Part shown: piece by piece, positions 35,334 to 44,293 of the stretch
Position numbering within the stretch: position 1 is the first letter of the stretch
How the letters are laid out: every line of letters starts with the position of its first letter
Assembly (NCBI GenBank): GCA_947577185.1
Contig: CANPUE010000001.1
Location: forward strand, 1-64,000
DNA: 64,000 nt
Direction: 5' to 3'
Source: an uncultured Lachnospiraceae bacterium
GTDB lineage: Bacteria > Bacillota > Clostridia > Lachnospirales > Lachnospiraceae
Translations under genes and position numbers: made by a program
Notes under the pieces: model-generated
Seen by the model: the letters and a program-made list of their open reading frames with translations, nothing else
Told to the model about the DNA's origin: nothing
Databases searched by the model: none

Positions 35334-37286
35334 CTACAGGCCGAACTCGCTCACCGTCCTGCGATATGCCTCCGCATTTCCCAGATCGTAGGATTTTCCG
35401 TCGGGCACAAAAGCCATCATTCCCTGCTTCGTGCACACATACGCCAGCGCATCGGTCAGCTCCACCTCTCCCTTTGCATTGACAAGTTCCTTTCTGACCG
35501 CCTCATCCAGTCTGTCAAAAACTGCTTTCGTGATCACATATGCGCCGAATGCGGCAAAATAATTTTCCGCATTCTTCTTTGTGGAAACCGCCAGAAAGTC
35601 CTTTGCCTTTTCACAGTCAGGCTTTTCCACGATCTGCGTCAGTTTTAAGACCGTCTCTTCTTTATTCTCCCACACGCCGCTGAAAATCCCGTAATGCGGT
35701 ACGTCCGCCAGCGGTATGCTCTGTACTGCTGCCATGTCCTGCCCGTACTGCTCATAAACATCCAAAAGCTGTTTTGTACACGGCACACTGCCGCTGCTCG
35801 CATAAATGGTATCGCCTAACAGCAATAATACCGGCTCTCCGTCTGCGAACTCCTTTGCCTGATATACGGCGTGTCCAAATCCTTTTTGCTCTTCCTGATA
35901 AACAAATTTCAGTTTCTTCGCGATATTACGTATCGTCGTTTCGTATTCTCTCATCTGACGGGACAGCTTACTGTAATGCGCCTCTGAGATCGGCTTAAAA
36001 AAGAAGTCTTCGTAACAGGCCCGTTCCTGTCTGCTCAGGATCAGGCAGATCTCTTCGATCTCGATCGCCTCCAGTTCCTCCAGGAGTATCAGGATTGCCG
36101 GTTTCACAAGTCCGTCTTTATCTACCACCGGGCAGAATTCCTTTTTTACGCCTCTCGTCTCAGGATACAGCCTGGTCCCAAATCCCGCTACGGGAATCAC
36201 GGCTTTTCGTACCTGTTTATTGGGTCTGAGCGTTAATGCATACGCCGTCATCCCCCGTTTCTTTTCAAGGTAATCTATCAGTTTCTTTTGTGTTTCCGAG
36301 TCCTTTGCCAGAAGCTGTACCGTACCGTCTCCCTGCGACCCAACCCCTTTTGCCCCGTATGTCAGTTTTTTTATGTATTGGTCATTTAATACAGAATGCA
36401 ATACGGGCGCGTTCAGTTCCTCCGGGCACATCGGCGCGACTTTCTCATCGAAGACTGTCTGCGCCCTGACCATCAGTTCCCCTAACTTTTGCGCGTCACC
36501 GGCCAGGATACAGGCAATCGCTTCCCCCGTGATTTCCTGATTATCCGGACCGAGCGCCTCGTGCAGCCTGTCCGCCTTTTCATCCCTTGCGAAAGGATAC
36601 GCGCTGTTTAGATCCGCGAGTATTTTTACGGTGTCTTTGGCTGACATCAGGTCGGCAAATACATAGTAGAGAGGCCTCTTTACAGTAATACGCCCGACAT
36701 CCAGTTCATTCCCGTCAAAGACCATCGACACCGGACTGACACCGAATGCACATGCCTGGTCCAGCCTCCCACAGCGCGAGGGGGTCCGCTGTTCTCCCCA
36801 GTATGCGATATTCATGATTCCAAGTGTGTTCAGATGCAGTCCATAAAGCATATTAAAGGCTTTCGCCACCATCACACAAATCGCCGCGGAAGACGATAAC
36901 CCGCTTTTCATCGGCAGATCCATCTTCGTAATCTCCAGATGCATGCCTCCGATGTGATACCACTCGCACATGTAGGAAGCCACACCCGCCACATAGGAAA
37001 AAAAGCCGCCCTGCCTTGCTGTTTCCCGCAGCTTCCCCATATCCATCTCACAGGAAAAAGAAGCTTCCTGACAGGCTTCCAGCGAACTTGTGACAGAAAA
37101 GAGTGTGCTCTTTTGGGCCCTTCCATAGATTCCCTGTTCGATGCCGGTCACGATCGCACGTCCCAGAACGATATCGGCATTTATCGTTTTATTCACTCCT
37201 GCCCAGTCGCTGTGTTCCCCGAAAAGGCATAAGCGTCCCGGAACAAACAACTCAATTGACGGCTCTTTTTGATTTTTCTCTTTCAT
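35334..37286 (-). CDS. Fused GHMP sugar kinase / sugar-1-phosphate nucleotidyltransferase
   Basis: 650 residues, two enzymes in one chain. Residues 1-340: GHMP kinase with GRLCLFGEHSDWAGV near 17, the P-loop-like SGLSSSAAICVM near 127, SRCGRLDQACAFG and GAKGVGSQGDG. Residues 360-650: GalU-type nucleotidyltransferase beginning AVIPVAGFGTRLYPETRGVKKE, with GFGHAVYQAKEF, LLLLGDTIY and IVEKPD. Together: free sugar + ATP to sugar-1-phosphate, then activation with NTP (UTP likely). First gene of operon 1, so it likely feeds the operon with one activated sugar. Kinase first, transferase second is opposite to the fucose enzyme Fkp. Sugar unknown. Confidence 0.87.
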   Translation of the reverse strand: MKEKNQKEPSIELFVPGRLCLFGEHSDWAGVNKTINADIVLGRAIVTGIEQGIYGRAQKSTLFSVTSSLEACQEASFSCEMDMGKLRETARQGGFFSYVAGVASYMCEWYHIGGMHLEITKMDLPMKSGLSSSAAICVMVAKAFNMLYGLHLNTLGIMNIAYWGEQRTPSRCGRLDQACAFGVSPVSMVFDGNELDVGRITVKRPLYYVFADLMSAKDTVKILADLNSAYPFARDEKADRLHEALGPDNQEITGEAIACILAGDAQKLGELMVRAQTVFDEKVAPMCPEELNAPVLHSVLNDQYIKKLTYGAKGVGSQGDGTVQLLAKDSETQKKLIDYLEKKRGMTAYALTLRPNKQVRKAVIPVAGFGTRLYPETRGVKKEFCPVVDKDGLVKPAILILLEELEAIEIEEICLILSRQERACYEDFFFKPISEAHYSKLSRQMREYETTIRNIAKKLKFVYQEEQKGFGHAVYQAKEFADGEPVLLLLGDTIYASSGSVPCTKQLLDVYEQYGQDMAAVQSIPLADVPHYGIFSGVWENKEETVLKLTQIVEKPDCEKAKDFLAVSTKKNAENYFAAFGAYVITKAVFDRLDEAVRKELVNAKGEVELTDALAYVCTKQGMMAFVPDGKSYDLGNAEAYRRTVSEFGL

Positions 37287-37298
37287 GCTGATCCTCCT

Positions 37299-37425
37299 TG
37301 TCAGAGCAGTTCACTGCGATGACACGCGTCGGAAAACTCATATTTTGACTGCAATCATGGCACATTCCCATCTCTGAATCAAATTGCCAATTGAAAAATC
37401 ACTGCATCAGCATGATTTTTCAATT
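37299..37425. repeat. Dispersed intergenic repeat, copy B
   Basis: Matches copy A (15061-15187): TGTCAGAGCAGTT, ACTGCGATGACA, GGCACATT, CTCTGA, TCAAATTGCC, then a hairpin AATTGAAAAATCA / TGATTTTTCAATT (37389-37425). It ends 13 bases before the ATG of the kinase/transferase gene, so on the minus strand it forms its leader right up to the ribosome site. Confidence 0.7.
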
Positions 37426-37430
37426 ATAAA

Positions 37431-37478
37431 CTCCCGGCATAAGACCATTACTTATCTTACACCGGGAGCCTGAACGTT
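37431..37478 (-). terminator. Terminator-like hairpin after the Rpn-tail ORF
   Basis: Outer stem CTCCCGG / CCGGGAG with an inner ATAAG / CTTAT stem, followed on the minus strand by TTTATAATTG; about 50 bases after the stop at 37526. Confidence 0.55.
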
Positions 37479-37525
37479 CCTTGATTCTGTTTATTCGTAT
37501 ATGCCTGACGGATCCTCTGATCTGC

Positions 37526-37759
37526 TTACCAATACAGTTTCATGTCCTTCTCTACCTCCGCATCTGTGAGCAAAAAACTCTCCCGCAGTCTTTGCGCCGT
37601 TTTATCAAAGGACTCTCCTAAATCACGGCAGGCCGCAATTAATATCCTGATTCCCTCGGCTTTTCCTTCTGCTTTTCCTTCTACTCTGCCCTCAGCTTTT
37701 CCCTCTTCCCGTCCCTGTTCGATCCCCTTATCCCAGGCTTCTCCGATCCAGTCTCTCAT
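37526..37759 (-). CDS. Small stand-alone ORF resembling the C-terminus of Rpn/PD-(D/E)XK transposase-like proteins
   Basis: 77 residues from ATG 37759, which has a strong AAGGAG eight bases upstream. Sequence: MRDWIGEAWDKGIEQG, then EGKAEG-type repeats, then LGESFDKTAQRLRE and a final MKLYW. Full-length Rpn-type proteins end in just such EGxxEG repeats and a K-x-Y-W tail, but here no nuclease domain precedes it. So it is either a remnant or an internal-start product now acting alone. A promoter-like sequence is at 37966-37994. Confidence 0.6.
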   Translation of the reverse strand: MRDWIGEAWDKGIEQGREEGKAEGRVEGKAEGKAEGIRILIAACRDLGESFDKTAQRLRESFLLTDAEVEKDMKLYW

Positions 37760-37965
37760 TGTACATTCTCCTTTCGCATTTTCGGTCATTGTTTTGGATG
37801 CGCCGGCTCCCTGTATTCCTTTCTCCGGGCCATACAAAATGAAAGCCGGACAGCTGTCTTTGCCACTATTCTTTTTAAAAGTTGAATCTGTGGCGAACTG
37901 CCGGAAAAAACACTTTGAACGCAGAATTTGCGGTGTGCTGACTGATTCTTCTTTTCGATGCTTCT

Positions 37966-37994
37966 ACTATAGCATGAAAAGAAAAAATGTGCAA
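37966..37994 (-). promoter_or_regulatory. Promoter upstream of the Rpn-tail ORF
   Basis: Minus strand TTGCAC (37994-37989), 17-base spacer, TATAGT (37971-37966). It may also supply operon 1 by read-through. Apart from this, 37760-38083 shows no gene. Confidence 0.55.
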
Positions 37995-38083
37995 GCTTCA
38001 TTCAATGTTTTTACAATACATTTTTAACGATGTAAGATATGTAATTGTCAAGGTGCGAAGCTCCTATTTTCCCCTTTTATCTT

Positions 38084-39124
38084 TCACTGCTTCCAGTTTT
38101 CCCGGCTTGCCTGTTCCTTTTTGAAAAATCCGCTGATCACCCCACAGCCGTATACCCAGAGCGTGATGAGGCAGGCCGCCGGATGACAGGCCCACGCCTG
38201 TAAGTCGCGCTTTCGGGAATAGCCGATACATGCCTGCAATAACAGCGGGATCACTGTGATACAGCATATGACAAACAAAGCGATCCTTCCCTTTCCCACC
38301 TGATTCCACGGATACTTTCTGATTCCCCCGCCCTGATTGTTAAAGTAAAGAAAATCCCTGATGCGCCTGTTCTGCTTTCTGTAAAATGTCCTCATGTCGG
38401 AGCAGAAAAGATGTACGATCCCTGTTTTCACCTTTGCCACACGCAGTCCGGGATTTTTCTGAAACAGCTCCCACAACACATCAATGTCAAAAAGGTAATC
38501 TCCTTCAAAATGGTCCAGCAGCTCCCGCCTTCGCATCAAAAAACCGTTGGCGCCGATCGTCGGGATCATATTTTCACGGAATCTGACGGACAAATATCCG
38601 CCCCTGTCAGTCTCTTCCCGCTCTACCTCGGTCCATTTGCCTGTAACCGTACAATATCTGTCATAATTTCCTGTGAACATACACAGCGGATCGTTCATCC
38701 CGATCAGCGCGCAGTAACGGTTGATCACATGATCCGTTTTCCGGTAAGTGTATTTGATTGGTTCACAGGCGACAATGTCCGGTTCCTGAAAAGGCCTGAT
38801 CATTTTTGCGAGCCAGCGGCTGTCCGGCATGATATTATCCGAATCCAGCAGACAGATCACATCTCCCTTTGCCTGCCGGACACCGACAGCCTTTCCTGCC
38901 TCCGCTGTTTTCAATGGATTTTCATACAAGCGTATCGCAATATCACTGTTTTTCCTGTATCGTTTAATGCTTTCCCGTGTGCCGTCTGTCGAACCGCCAT
39001 CCGCAAAGATCAGTTCGATCCTGTCATGCGGATAATCCTGCGCCAAAACGGCCTCCATATATTCCTCCAGCGTCCGCATGGAATTGAATGTGGGAGTAAT
39101 GATCGATAGTTGCATCGTCTTCAT
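38084..39124 (-). CDS. GT2-family glycosyltransferase with C-terminal membrane segments
   Basis: 346 residues from ATG 39124, whose ATGA overlaps the stop of the upstream gene. LSIITPTFNSMRTLEEYM, FADGGSTDGT and LLDSDNIMP give the GT-A donor and metal sites; the C-terminal 80 residues contain two membrane helices (IALFVICCITVIPLLLQ, PAACLITLWVYGCGVI). Similar to processive or lipid-linked GT2 enzymes. Last gene of glycan operon 2; no clear terminator was seen after it. Confidence 0.9.
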   Translation of the reverse strand: MKTMQLSIITPTFNSMRTLEEYMEAVLAQDYPHDRIELIFADGGSTDGTRESIKRYRKNSDIAIRLYENPLKTAEAGKAVGVRQAKGDVICLLDSDNIMPDSRWLAKMIRPFQEPDIVACEPIKYTYRKTDHVINRYCALIGMNDPLCMFTGNYDRYCTVTGKWTEVEREETDRGGYLSVRFRENMIPTIGANGFLMRRRELLDHFEGDYLFDIDVLWELFQKNPGLRVAKVKTGIVHLFCSDMRTFYRKQNRRIRDFLYFNNQGGGIRKYPWNQVGKGRIALFVICCITVIPLLLQACIGYSRKRDLQAWACHPAACLITLWVYGCGVISGFFKKEQASRENWKQ

Positions 39125-40113
39125 GATCTGCCTTTCTTTTTGCCTTCTTTTAACTTTCCTTTGCTTTTTTCTGCCCCTGGTGACGGATACCGTTTTGGGC
39201 CTGATGTCTCCATGATTATTTTCCCCCATGCAAGCATCTTCTGATAAAGAACCATCACGATCCGTTTCCGGAACAATGGATGGCCGAATAGTTTCTGCAT
39301 TTTTAAATGCATGGAATGATTCTCGAAAGAAATCGCTCCATACCGTCTGGAAAGATATGCCAGGTCTTTCCCGCTGACGCCTTTGGGATAAAATATCGTG
39401 CCTTCTCTGAGAGAATTCCATTTTCGTATCCGATAAGAATCCGGATGGTATTTTTCCACATAAGTACCATAGGTCTCAAATTCGCTGAAGCCCGAATCCG
39501 GCAGTTGTTTACGGTCAATCGCAAAGAGTATTTTTTCCCAGAAACTGCTTCCGGGGATCTCATCATTTTGTTCTATTGCAGCGATCAGTTCCCGCATGAT
39601 CTGCCTGTCAATCAGCATATGCTCCGCTATGAACGTATAGCCGTTTTTCTTACACAGTTCCGGCAACAACTGCTGCATCGTATCAAAGTATGCTTTATGA
39701 TATCCCGTTTTCACATCAAAATAACTGCCGCCGCCTGGCGGATGCATCGTCATATTCCGTGTCGGTATCGTGTCCGCATCCCACAAAAGATATTCCTTTT
39801 CCTGCGTCATAGTACTGTAGGCCATTTTTAAAAACTGTTGAAAATACCATCCTGCCCGTTTAACCGCCCTGCCGTCGTCTGATGTTCTGTCGGCAATGAC
39901 CGCCTTTATTTTGCGCAGTGTCATTCCCGGAAAAACCGTATCCTCATCCACAAACGTGACCGGAAGCGGAAACCGCTCCACACAACGCCTTGCTTTTTGG
40001 TTCGTAATGAAAATGATTTCTTTTGGCTGTAAATATTGATTCAGCCAAAAGCAGGTTTCCCCGGCTTTTTGGACTTCGCTGTATTTACAGACGATCACAA
40101 CAGTTTCTTCCAT
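39121..40113 (-). CDS. DUF6492-like glycosyltransferase
   Basis: 330 residues from ATG 40113. VVIVCKYSEVQKAGE at the N-terminus, GWYFQQFLKMAYST and the metal site LLWDADTIP (DxD) followed by HPPGGGSYF and IAEHMLIDRQIM; this order fits DUF6492, a GT-A family found in polysaccharide loci. Basic tail. Overlaps the next GT2 by ATGA; 47 bases after the DD-motif protein. Confidence 0.85.
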   Translation of the reverse strand: MEETVVIVCKYSEVQKAGETCFWLNQYLQPKEIIFITNQKARRCVERFPLPVTFVDEDTVFPGMTLRKIKAVIADRTSDDGRAVKRAGWYFQQFLKMAYSTMTQEKEYLLWDADTIPTRNMTMHPPGGGSYFDVKTGYHKAYFDTMQQLLPELCKKNGYTFIAEHMLIDRQIMRELIAAIEQNDEIPGSSFWEKILFAIDRKQLPDSGFSEFETYGTYVEKYHPDSYRIRKWNSLREGTIFYPKGVSGKDLAYLSRRYGAISFENHSMHLKMQKLFGHPLFRKRIVMVLYQKMLAWGKIIMETSGPKRYPSPGAEKSKGKLKEGKKKGRS

Positions 40114-40160
40114 TCGTATCCCCTTTTCTGTGCGCCTGGGCACACATCCGACAACAGGAT

Positions 40161-40970
40161 TCATCCATGTTTTTTTCTGATTCGGCTTCTTAATCCATTC
40201 ACGCAATTTTGTATCCGCACAATGAGAGTGGGATTGCACTCCAATATCCCCCGCTTCACATAAATCCATGCCATCTGGAAACCATTCAGCCGCTTTCTCT
40301 TTCGAAAATCCAGATCGATGCGGTTCCGGTAACAGACTTTCACGCCGCCATCCATCCATTTTCCTCTGCGGACACCTTCTTCGTAAGGGAGGCAGTAATG
40401 TTTCACGATCAGGATTGGCTGCACTTCCTCCCGTATTTGCAAAGACCCTATTCTCTCAAAGTCCCAGACACTCCATTGTGGCGCGATGTACTTTCTCAGA
40501 AAGCATACATCCCAGATGCCCGGCTGTGTCGAGATCGCGTACGCCGTACCGGGCTTACAGCGGTAAAAATCCCCGTCCTGATCAAACCGTTCCATCGATG
40601 CGAATATATTATTTTTATCCAGACAGATATTGGCCGCATGATATTTTTTTGCTTTTTCCAGCAAAAGCGCGATCTCCTGACTCCGCACATAATCGCACAG
40701 CAGATAGTCGTCCATCCAGAGCATCACATATTCCGTTTTGACACGATCCAGACCGGCAAACAGCATATCATGCCAGTTCCCGGCAAGCACCACCACATCG
40801 TCAAATCCTTCCGCAGTCTGTGCATTCTTTATCTGGTCTGTCAAAAGCACGACCGGGTAAGCGCAGTCCGGCCAGTATTTTTTTAACAGCGTGATAAAAA
40901 TACGCCACATGTCGGCATTTTTCCAGCAGGAATACACAATAATTGATAAGTCATTTCTCTCACTTTTCAT
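40161..40970 (-). CDS. Putative glycosyltransferase (DD-motif family), operon 2
   Basis: 269 residues from ATG 40970 (start overlaps the stop of the GT-C gene by 11 bases). Paralogue of 34514-35287: LSIIVYSCWKNADMW start, KYWPDCAYPVVLLTDQ, then YVMLWMDDYLL and CKPGTAYAISTQPGIW (other copy: YKPGSAYRISARGGLW). These conserved blocks point to one enzyme family with a twin Asp active site. Soluble. Donor and acceptor unknown. Confidence 0.75.
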   Translation of the reverse strand: MKSERNDLSIIVYSCWKNADMWRIFITLLKKYWPDCAYPVVLLTDQIKNAQTAEGFDDVVVLAGNWHDMLFAGLDRVKTEYVMLWMDDYLLCDYVRSQEIALLLEKAKKYHAANICLDKNNIFASMERFDQDGDFYRCKPGTAYAISTQPGIWDVCFLRKYIAPQWSVWDFERIGSLQIREEVQPILIVKHYCLPYEEGVRRGKWMDGGVKVCYRNRIDLDFRKRKRLNGFQMAWIYVKRGILECNPTLIVRIQNCVNGLRSRIRKKHG

Positions 40971-42768
40971 TTCCAAGTTCCAGACTTTCCTGTTTCATAC
41001 GATTCCAGATTTCCGCACCGTATCTGTTTCTTAATCGTTCCGTATAATCCCAAAGCGGGTAAAAGAATTGTTTCCCGGATTCCGAGACCAGGGCAGGCTC
41101 TCCCAGCAGTCTGTCGAGTTTTGTCCTGATCTGCTCAAATTCTGATTCCCCGTATCCGTTTTCGTCCAGCCATATGCCCGCAAAACCTGCCGCACTCACC
41201 TGTTCCAGCATCTCCTCCGTCTCCATGTTCCGCAGGCATTCTTTCCATCTCTTATTTTTTACCCCGACGGCTTTTGAAGTGCTCCAGCGCAGCGTATCCG
41301 AATAGAGGGCCGGCCATTGCTGTTCATAATTCCGCATCTGATATGCATAAAAACCGTCCGTTAAGATCGGCAGCATAAAGATCATGCTATCCTCGGGAAC
41401 ACACGCCTGTATCTGTTGGACCAGACCTCGCGTATTTGAGTCGTATCTTAGATTTTCCTGATATCTGCGCGAATCAAACGGAGGTGTCTGATCCAGCAGG
41501 CCAAAGACCAGTAAGAAAGATAACAGGATGAAAAAAGCTGTCTGACTCTTCTTTCCCTTCTTTTCCGCTTTTTTATAAAGGTTTTGTAAAACCAGCGCCG
41601 CCGTCATAGTCGAAAAAGCTGCAATGAACACACTCAGCCTGTTATAAGCCCGGATCACCGTAGAAAAGATCATCCCGACAAAAATGTTAAATCCGCCGAT
41701 TGTTCCAAGCAGTACACATACAAGATTCAAAAGTCCCAGCTGTCGGAGCTGTTCGTCCATTTTCGTTTTTCCCTGAATCAGAAAGCAATACACGAGCGAA
41801 ATATAAAAACCAATGGACATGATCAGTCCTAATGTAGCCATTTTCGTCTCATTATCCGGTATCGAACGATCATATTCCGCTCTGATCCGCGCCAGAGCGG
41901 ATATCCTGTGATTCTGGACCGGCAGCAGTAACTGTGCGATCCTCATACCATACATTTCGAACTCGTTGATCCCTCTGGCGGCCACGGTTTCTTCAATCTG
42001 TGAACCGTCAGCCATTGCCGGTATGTTTACGACAAGTGATGGCAGACACATGACAAAACACAGCAAAAGAGCCATTTTAACGGAAGAAAGATCTTTCTTC
42101 TTCACCGATCCCGCCAGCCCGGAAAACAGAAGCAGGATACAGGAAAACACAATATAATAAATGTCCAAAAGACCCGCTGTAAATGCAGCCACACACGCTG
42201 CCGCAATCAGTTTTTTTTCCGCTCTGCCGCAATCCGGTCCCAGCCGGAGCTTTCCTTCCATGATCCACAACACGAGCAGGCAGATGAACGGCACCATATA
42301 GTACATGCCCAGGGACAGATGGCATTCCCCGCGGTAATAATGATAGGGAAGGAATGCGAACAAAATACAAAGCGCGGCGGCCGCCGCATTATGGATTCTC
42401 ATCATTTTCAGCGCAGCATACATACACACTGCCGCCAGTAGATAGCCGGTCAGATATAATATGTTTCCAGCCGTTCCAAAAGAATCACAACATATCGTAA
42501 GCAGCTTTAGAAACAGAGAAGTGAGTACAGAGTTTACGATTGTCTCCCTGTTTCCTTCCTCGTACGGCATCCCATATAGTTCCTCCCGCTCAATCCCGGA
42601 AACATCATTCTGTGCCTGTGTCGCCAGCCCGATGGCATCTTCCCTGTTTTCCAGCAGAACCGTGAAATCACATTCCCAGATATGAAAGAGCAGCAAAAAG
42701 CTGACTGTGACAGCCAGAATGATCTCTATGACCCATACGGTCTGCTTTTTCATCGTATTTTTATCCAA
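40960..42768 (-). CDS. GT-C-like polytopic membrane protein
   Basis: 602 residues if translation starts at TTG 42768, which has GGGGAGG six bases upstream, inside the end of the radical SAM gene; ATG 42753 is the alternative but lacks a ribosome site. About eleven membrane helices, first loop with ENREDAIGL, then GECHLSLGMYYM; a soluble C-terminal domain follows the last helix (about 415 onward). Fits YfhO/GT-C-type transferases that decorate glycans outside the membrane. Confidence 0.8.
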   Translation of the reverse strand: MDKNTMKKQTVWVIEIILAVTVSFLLLFHIWECDFTVLLENREDAIGLATQAQNDVSGIEREELYGMPYEEGNRETIVNSVLTSLFLKLLTICCDSFGTAGNILYLTGYLLAAVCMYAALKMMRIHNAAAAALCILFAFLPYHYYRGECHLSLGMYYMVPFICLLVLWIMEGKLRLGPDCGRAEKKLIAAACVAAFTAGLLDIYYIVFSCILLLFSGLAGSVKKKDLSSVKMALLLCFVMCLPSLVVNIPAMADGSQIEETVAARGINEFEMYGMRIAQLLLPVQNHRISALARIRAEYDRSIPDNETKMATLGLIMSIGFYISLVYCFLIQGKTKMDEQLRQLGLLNLVCVLLGTIGGFNIFVGMIFSTVIRAYNRLSVFIAAFSTMTAALVLQNLYKKAEKKGKKSQTAFFILLSFLLVFGLLDQTPPFDSRRYQENLRYDSNTRGLVQQIQACVPEDSMIFMLPILTDGFYAYQMRNYEQQWPALYSDTLRWSTSKAVGVKNKRWKECLRNMETEEMLEQVSAAGFAGIWLDENGYGESEFEQIRTKLDRLLGEPALVSESGKQFFYPLWDYTERLRNRYGAEIWNRMKQESLELGNEK

Positions 42769-44236
42769 TGGTTTCCTCCCCAAAATCAAGCAAATGTCCC
42801 AGCACCTTTCCTGCTGCCCGGAACAGAAACTTCACATCCTCTATACTGCGCACCCCGAAAATCCGCCTCGCGAGAAATTCCGGGTGAAAGGAAACTTTAT
42901 AGACCGCCTGCACCGCCTCTTTGATCTTTTCATTTCCGACCGGCGTCTTCATGACCGGCATGCGCTGATCATAATCCTCATAGTTTTCTGTCAGCAGCCA
43001 TCCCTTCTTCTTACATTCTTCATGCAGGGGCGTTCCCGGATAGGGAATCAGCACGGTAGCCTGCAGTGTATGCGCCCAGCCTTTGATCAGCAGTTTACGG
43101 CCCAGCCTTACGGTATTGGCGACCATCGTTTCATCTTCCCACGGATAGCCGAACATCAGGGTGATGTGCGGAGACAGCCCTGCCTTCTTCGCCTGCTTGC
43201 AGCTTTCTATCATTTCGTTTATTTTTTCGCACTTCTGTATTCGGTCAAGTGTCTCCTGGTTGGCGCTCTCCATCCCGAACAGGACAAAGCGGAACCCCGC
43301 CTCACGCATCAGTTTATAATCATCCGGGCTTACCGCGCCGAAACGCATATTGCAGTCCATGATCACTTTTTTGTGATAACCGCGTTTGATCATGCCGTGG
43401 CAGAAGGTTCTTAACCACGCCCCGGCCGGAAAGGCGCCGGAATCGTCCATAATCTCCTTCACCCCGTATTTTTCGATCAACACGCCGATCTCATCCAGCA
43501 AAAGCTCCGGGCTGCGTACCAGATATTCCGGGTAAAGAGTCGTCCAGCTGCAAAAGGTACACTTATGGTGCCAGCAGTCTCTGGCCGCCATCGTATAGGT
43601 TCCCGGCAGTCTGCTGTAGTTGCCGTTTTTTTCGCTGTACAGCCGCCACTTCGTCAGTTCCCTGTCGATCATTGGCAGGCTGTTCAGATCCTGATTCAGT
43701 TCAAACGGGCCTGTATTTTTGACGGTTCCCTCCGATCGGTACCAGATTCCTTTATCCAGCGTTTCCGGCGATAAAACGCCGTGTCTGTCCCGCAGATGAT
43801 CGCACAGGGCGGTGAGCAGAAAATCATAATTGCCTCCGGTCAGAATATAATCGACGGGACAGGCGTTCATAGACTCTTCCGGGAACGCGGTGACGTGATC
43901 TCCAACGAGCACGATCAGCGTATCCGGATTTAACTTTTTCAGTTCCTTTATGATTTCCCAGTGCATCGTTACGACAGGGGTCTTTGTCTCGATCATGACA
44001 AGGTCGAGTCCGGATTTTTGGTAAAAAGCAAGATATTTCCGGTAAGACCATCCTTCTGCGATGGCATCGTTCCATATGACCTGATGTCCTTTGCTCTTTA
44101 AATAGGTGGCCGCATACGCGGGCACCATGGGGTAGATGTATGTCGGACTGTGAAACCACTGGAACTGTCTGTTCTGCCCCAAAAGCGGGACCCCTTTATT
44201 ATTTTCAAGCGGCGGATAGGAAATTGCTACTTTCAT
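42761..44236 (-). CDS. B12-binding-domain radical SAM protein with Cx4Cx2C cluster motif
   Basis: 491 residues. The N-terminal part (VAISYPPLENNKGVP, YLKSKGHQVIWNDAIAEG, LIVLVGDHVTAFPEE) is the cobalamin-binding-like Rossmann domain; the radical SAM core has C-WHHK-C-TF-C near 220-228, four residues between the first cysteines where three are usual, then FGMESANQETLDRIQK and LMFGYPWEDE. Such enzymes often methylate or rearrange unactivated carbons; here inside a glycan operon, an unusual sugar or lipid-carrier modification is possible. Last residues overlap the next gene's start. Confidence 0.88.
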   Translation of the reverse strand: MKVAISYPPLENNKGVPLLGQNRQFQWFHSPTYIYPMVPAYAATYLKSKGHQVIWNDAIAEGWSYRKYLAFYQKSGLDLVMIETKTPVVTMHWEIIKELKKLNPDTLIVLVGDHVTAFPEESMNACPVDYILTGGNYDFLLTALCDHLRDRHGVLSPETLDKGIWYRSEGTVKNTGPFELNQDLNSLPMIDRELTKWRLYSEKNGNYSRLPGTYTMAARDCWHHKCTFCSWTTLYPEYLVRSPELLLDEIGVLIEKYGVKEIMDDSGAFPAGAWLRTFCHGMIKRGYHKKVIMDCNMRFGAVSPDDYKLMREAGFRFVLFGMESANQETLDRIQKCEKINEMIESCKQAKKAGLSPHITLMFGYPWEDETMVANTVRLGRKLLIKGWAHTLQATVLIPYPGTPLHEECKKKGWLLTENYEDYDQRMPVMKTPVGNEKIKEAVQAVYKVSFHPEFLARRIFGVRSIEDVKFLFRAAGKVLGHLLDFGEETIG

Positions 44237-44293
44237 AAAACAGATTTCTCCTTATATTGTTCTGCTCCGGATCTTACCGGATGAAAATGAAGC

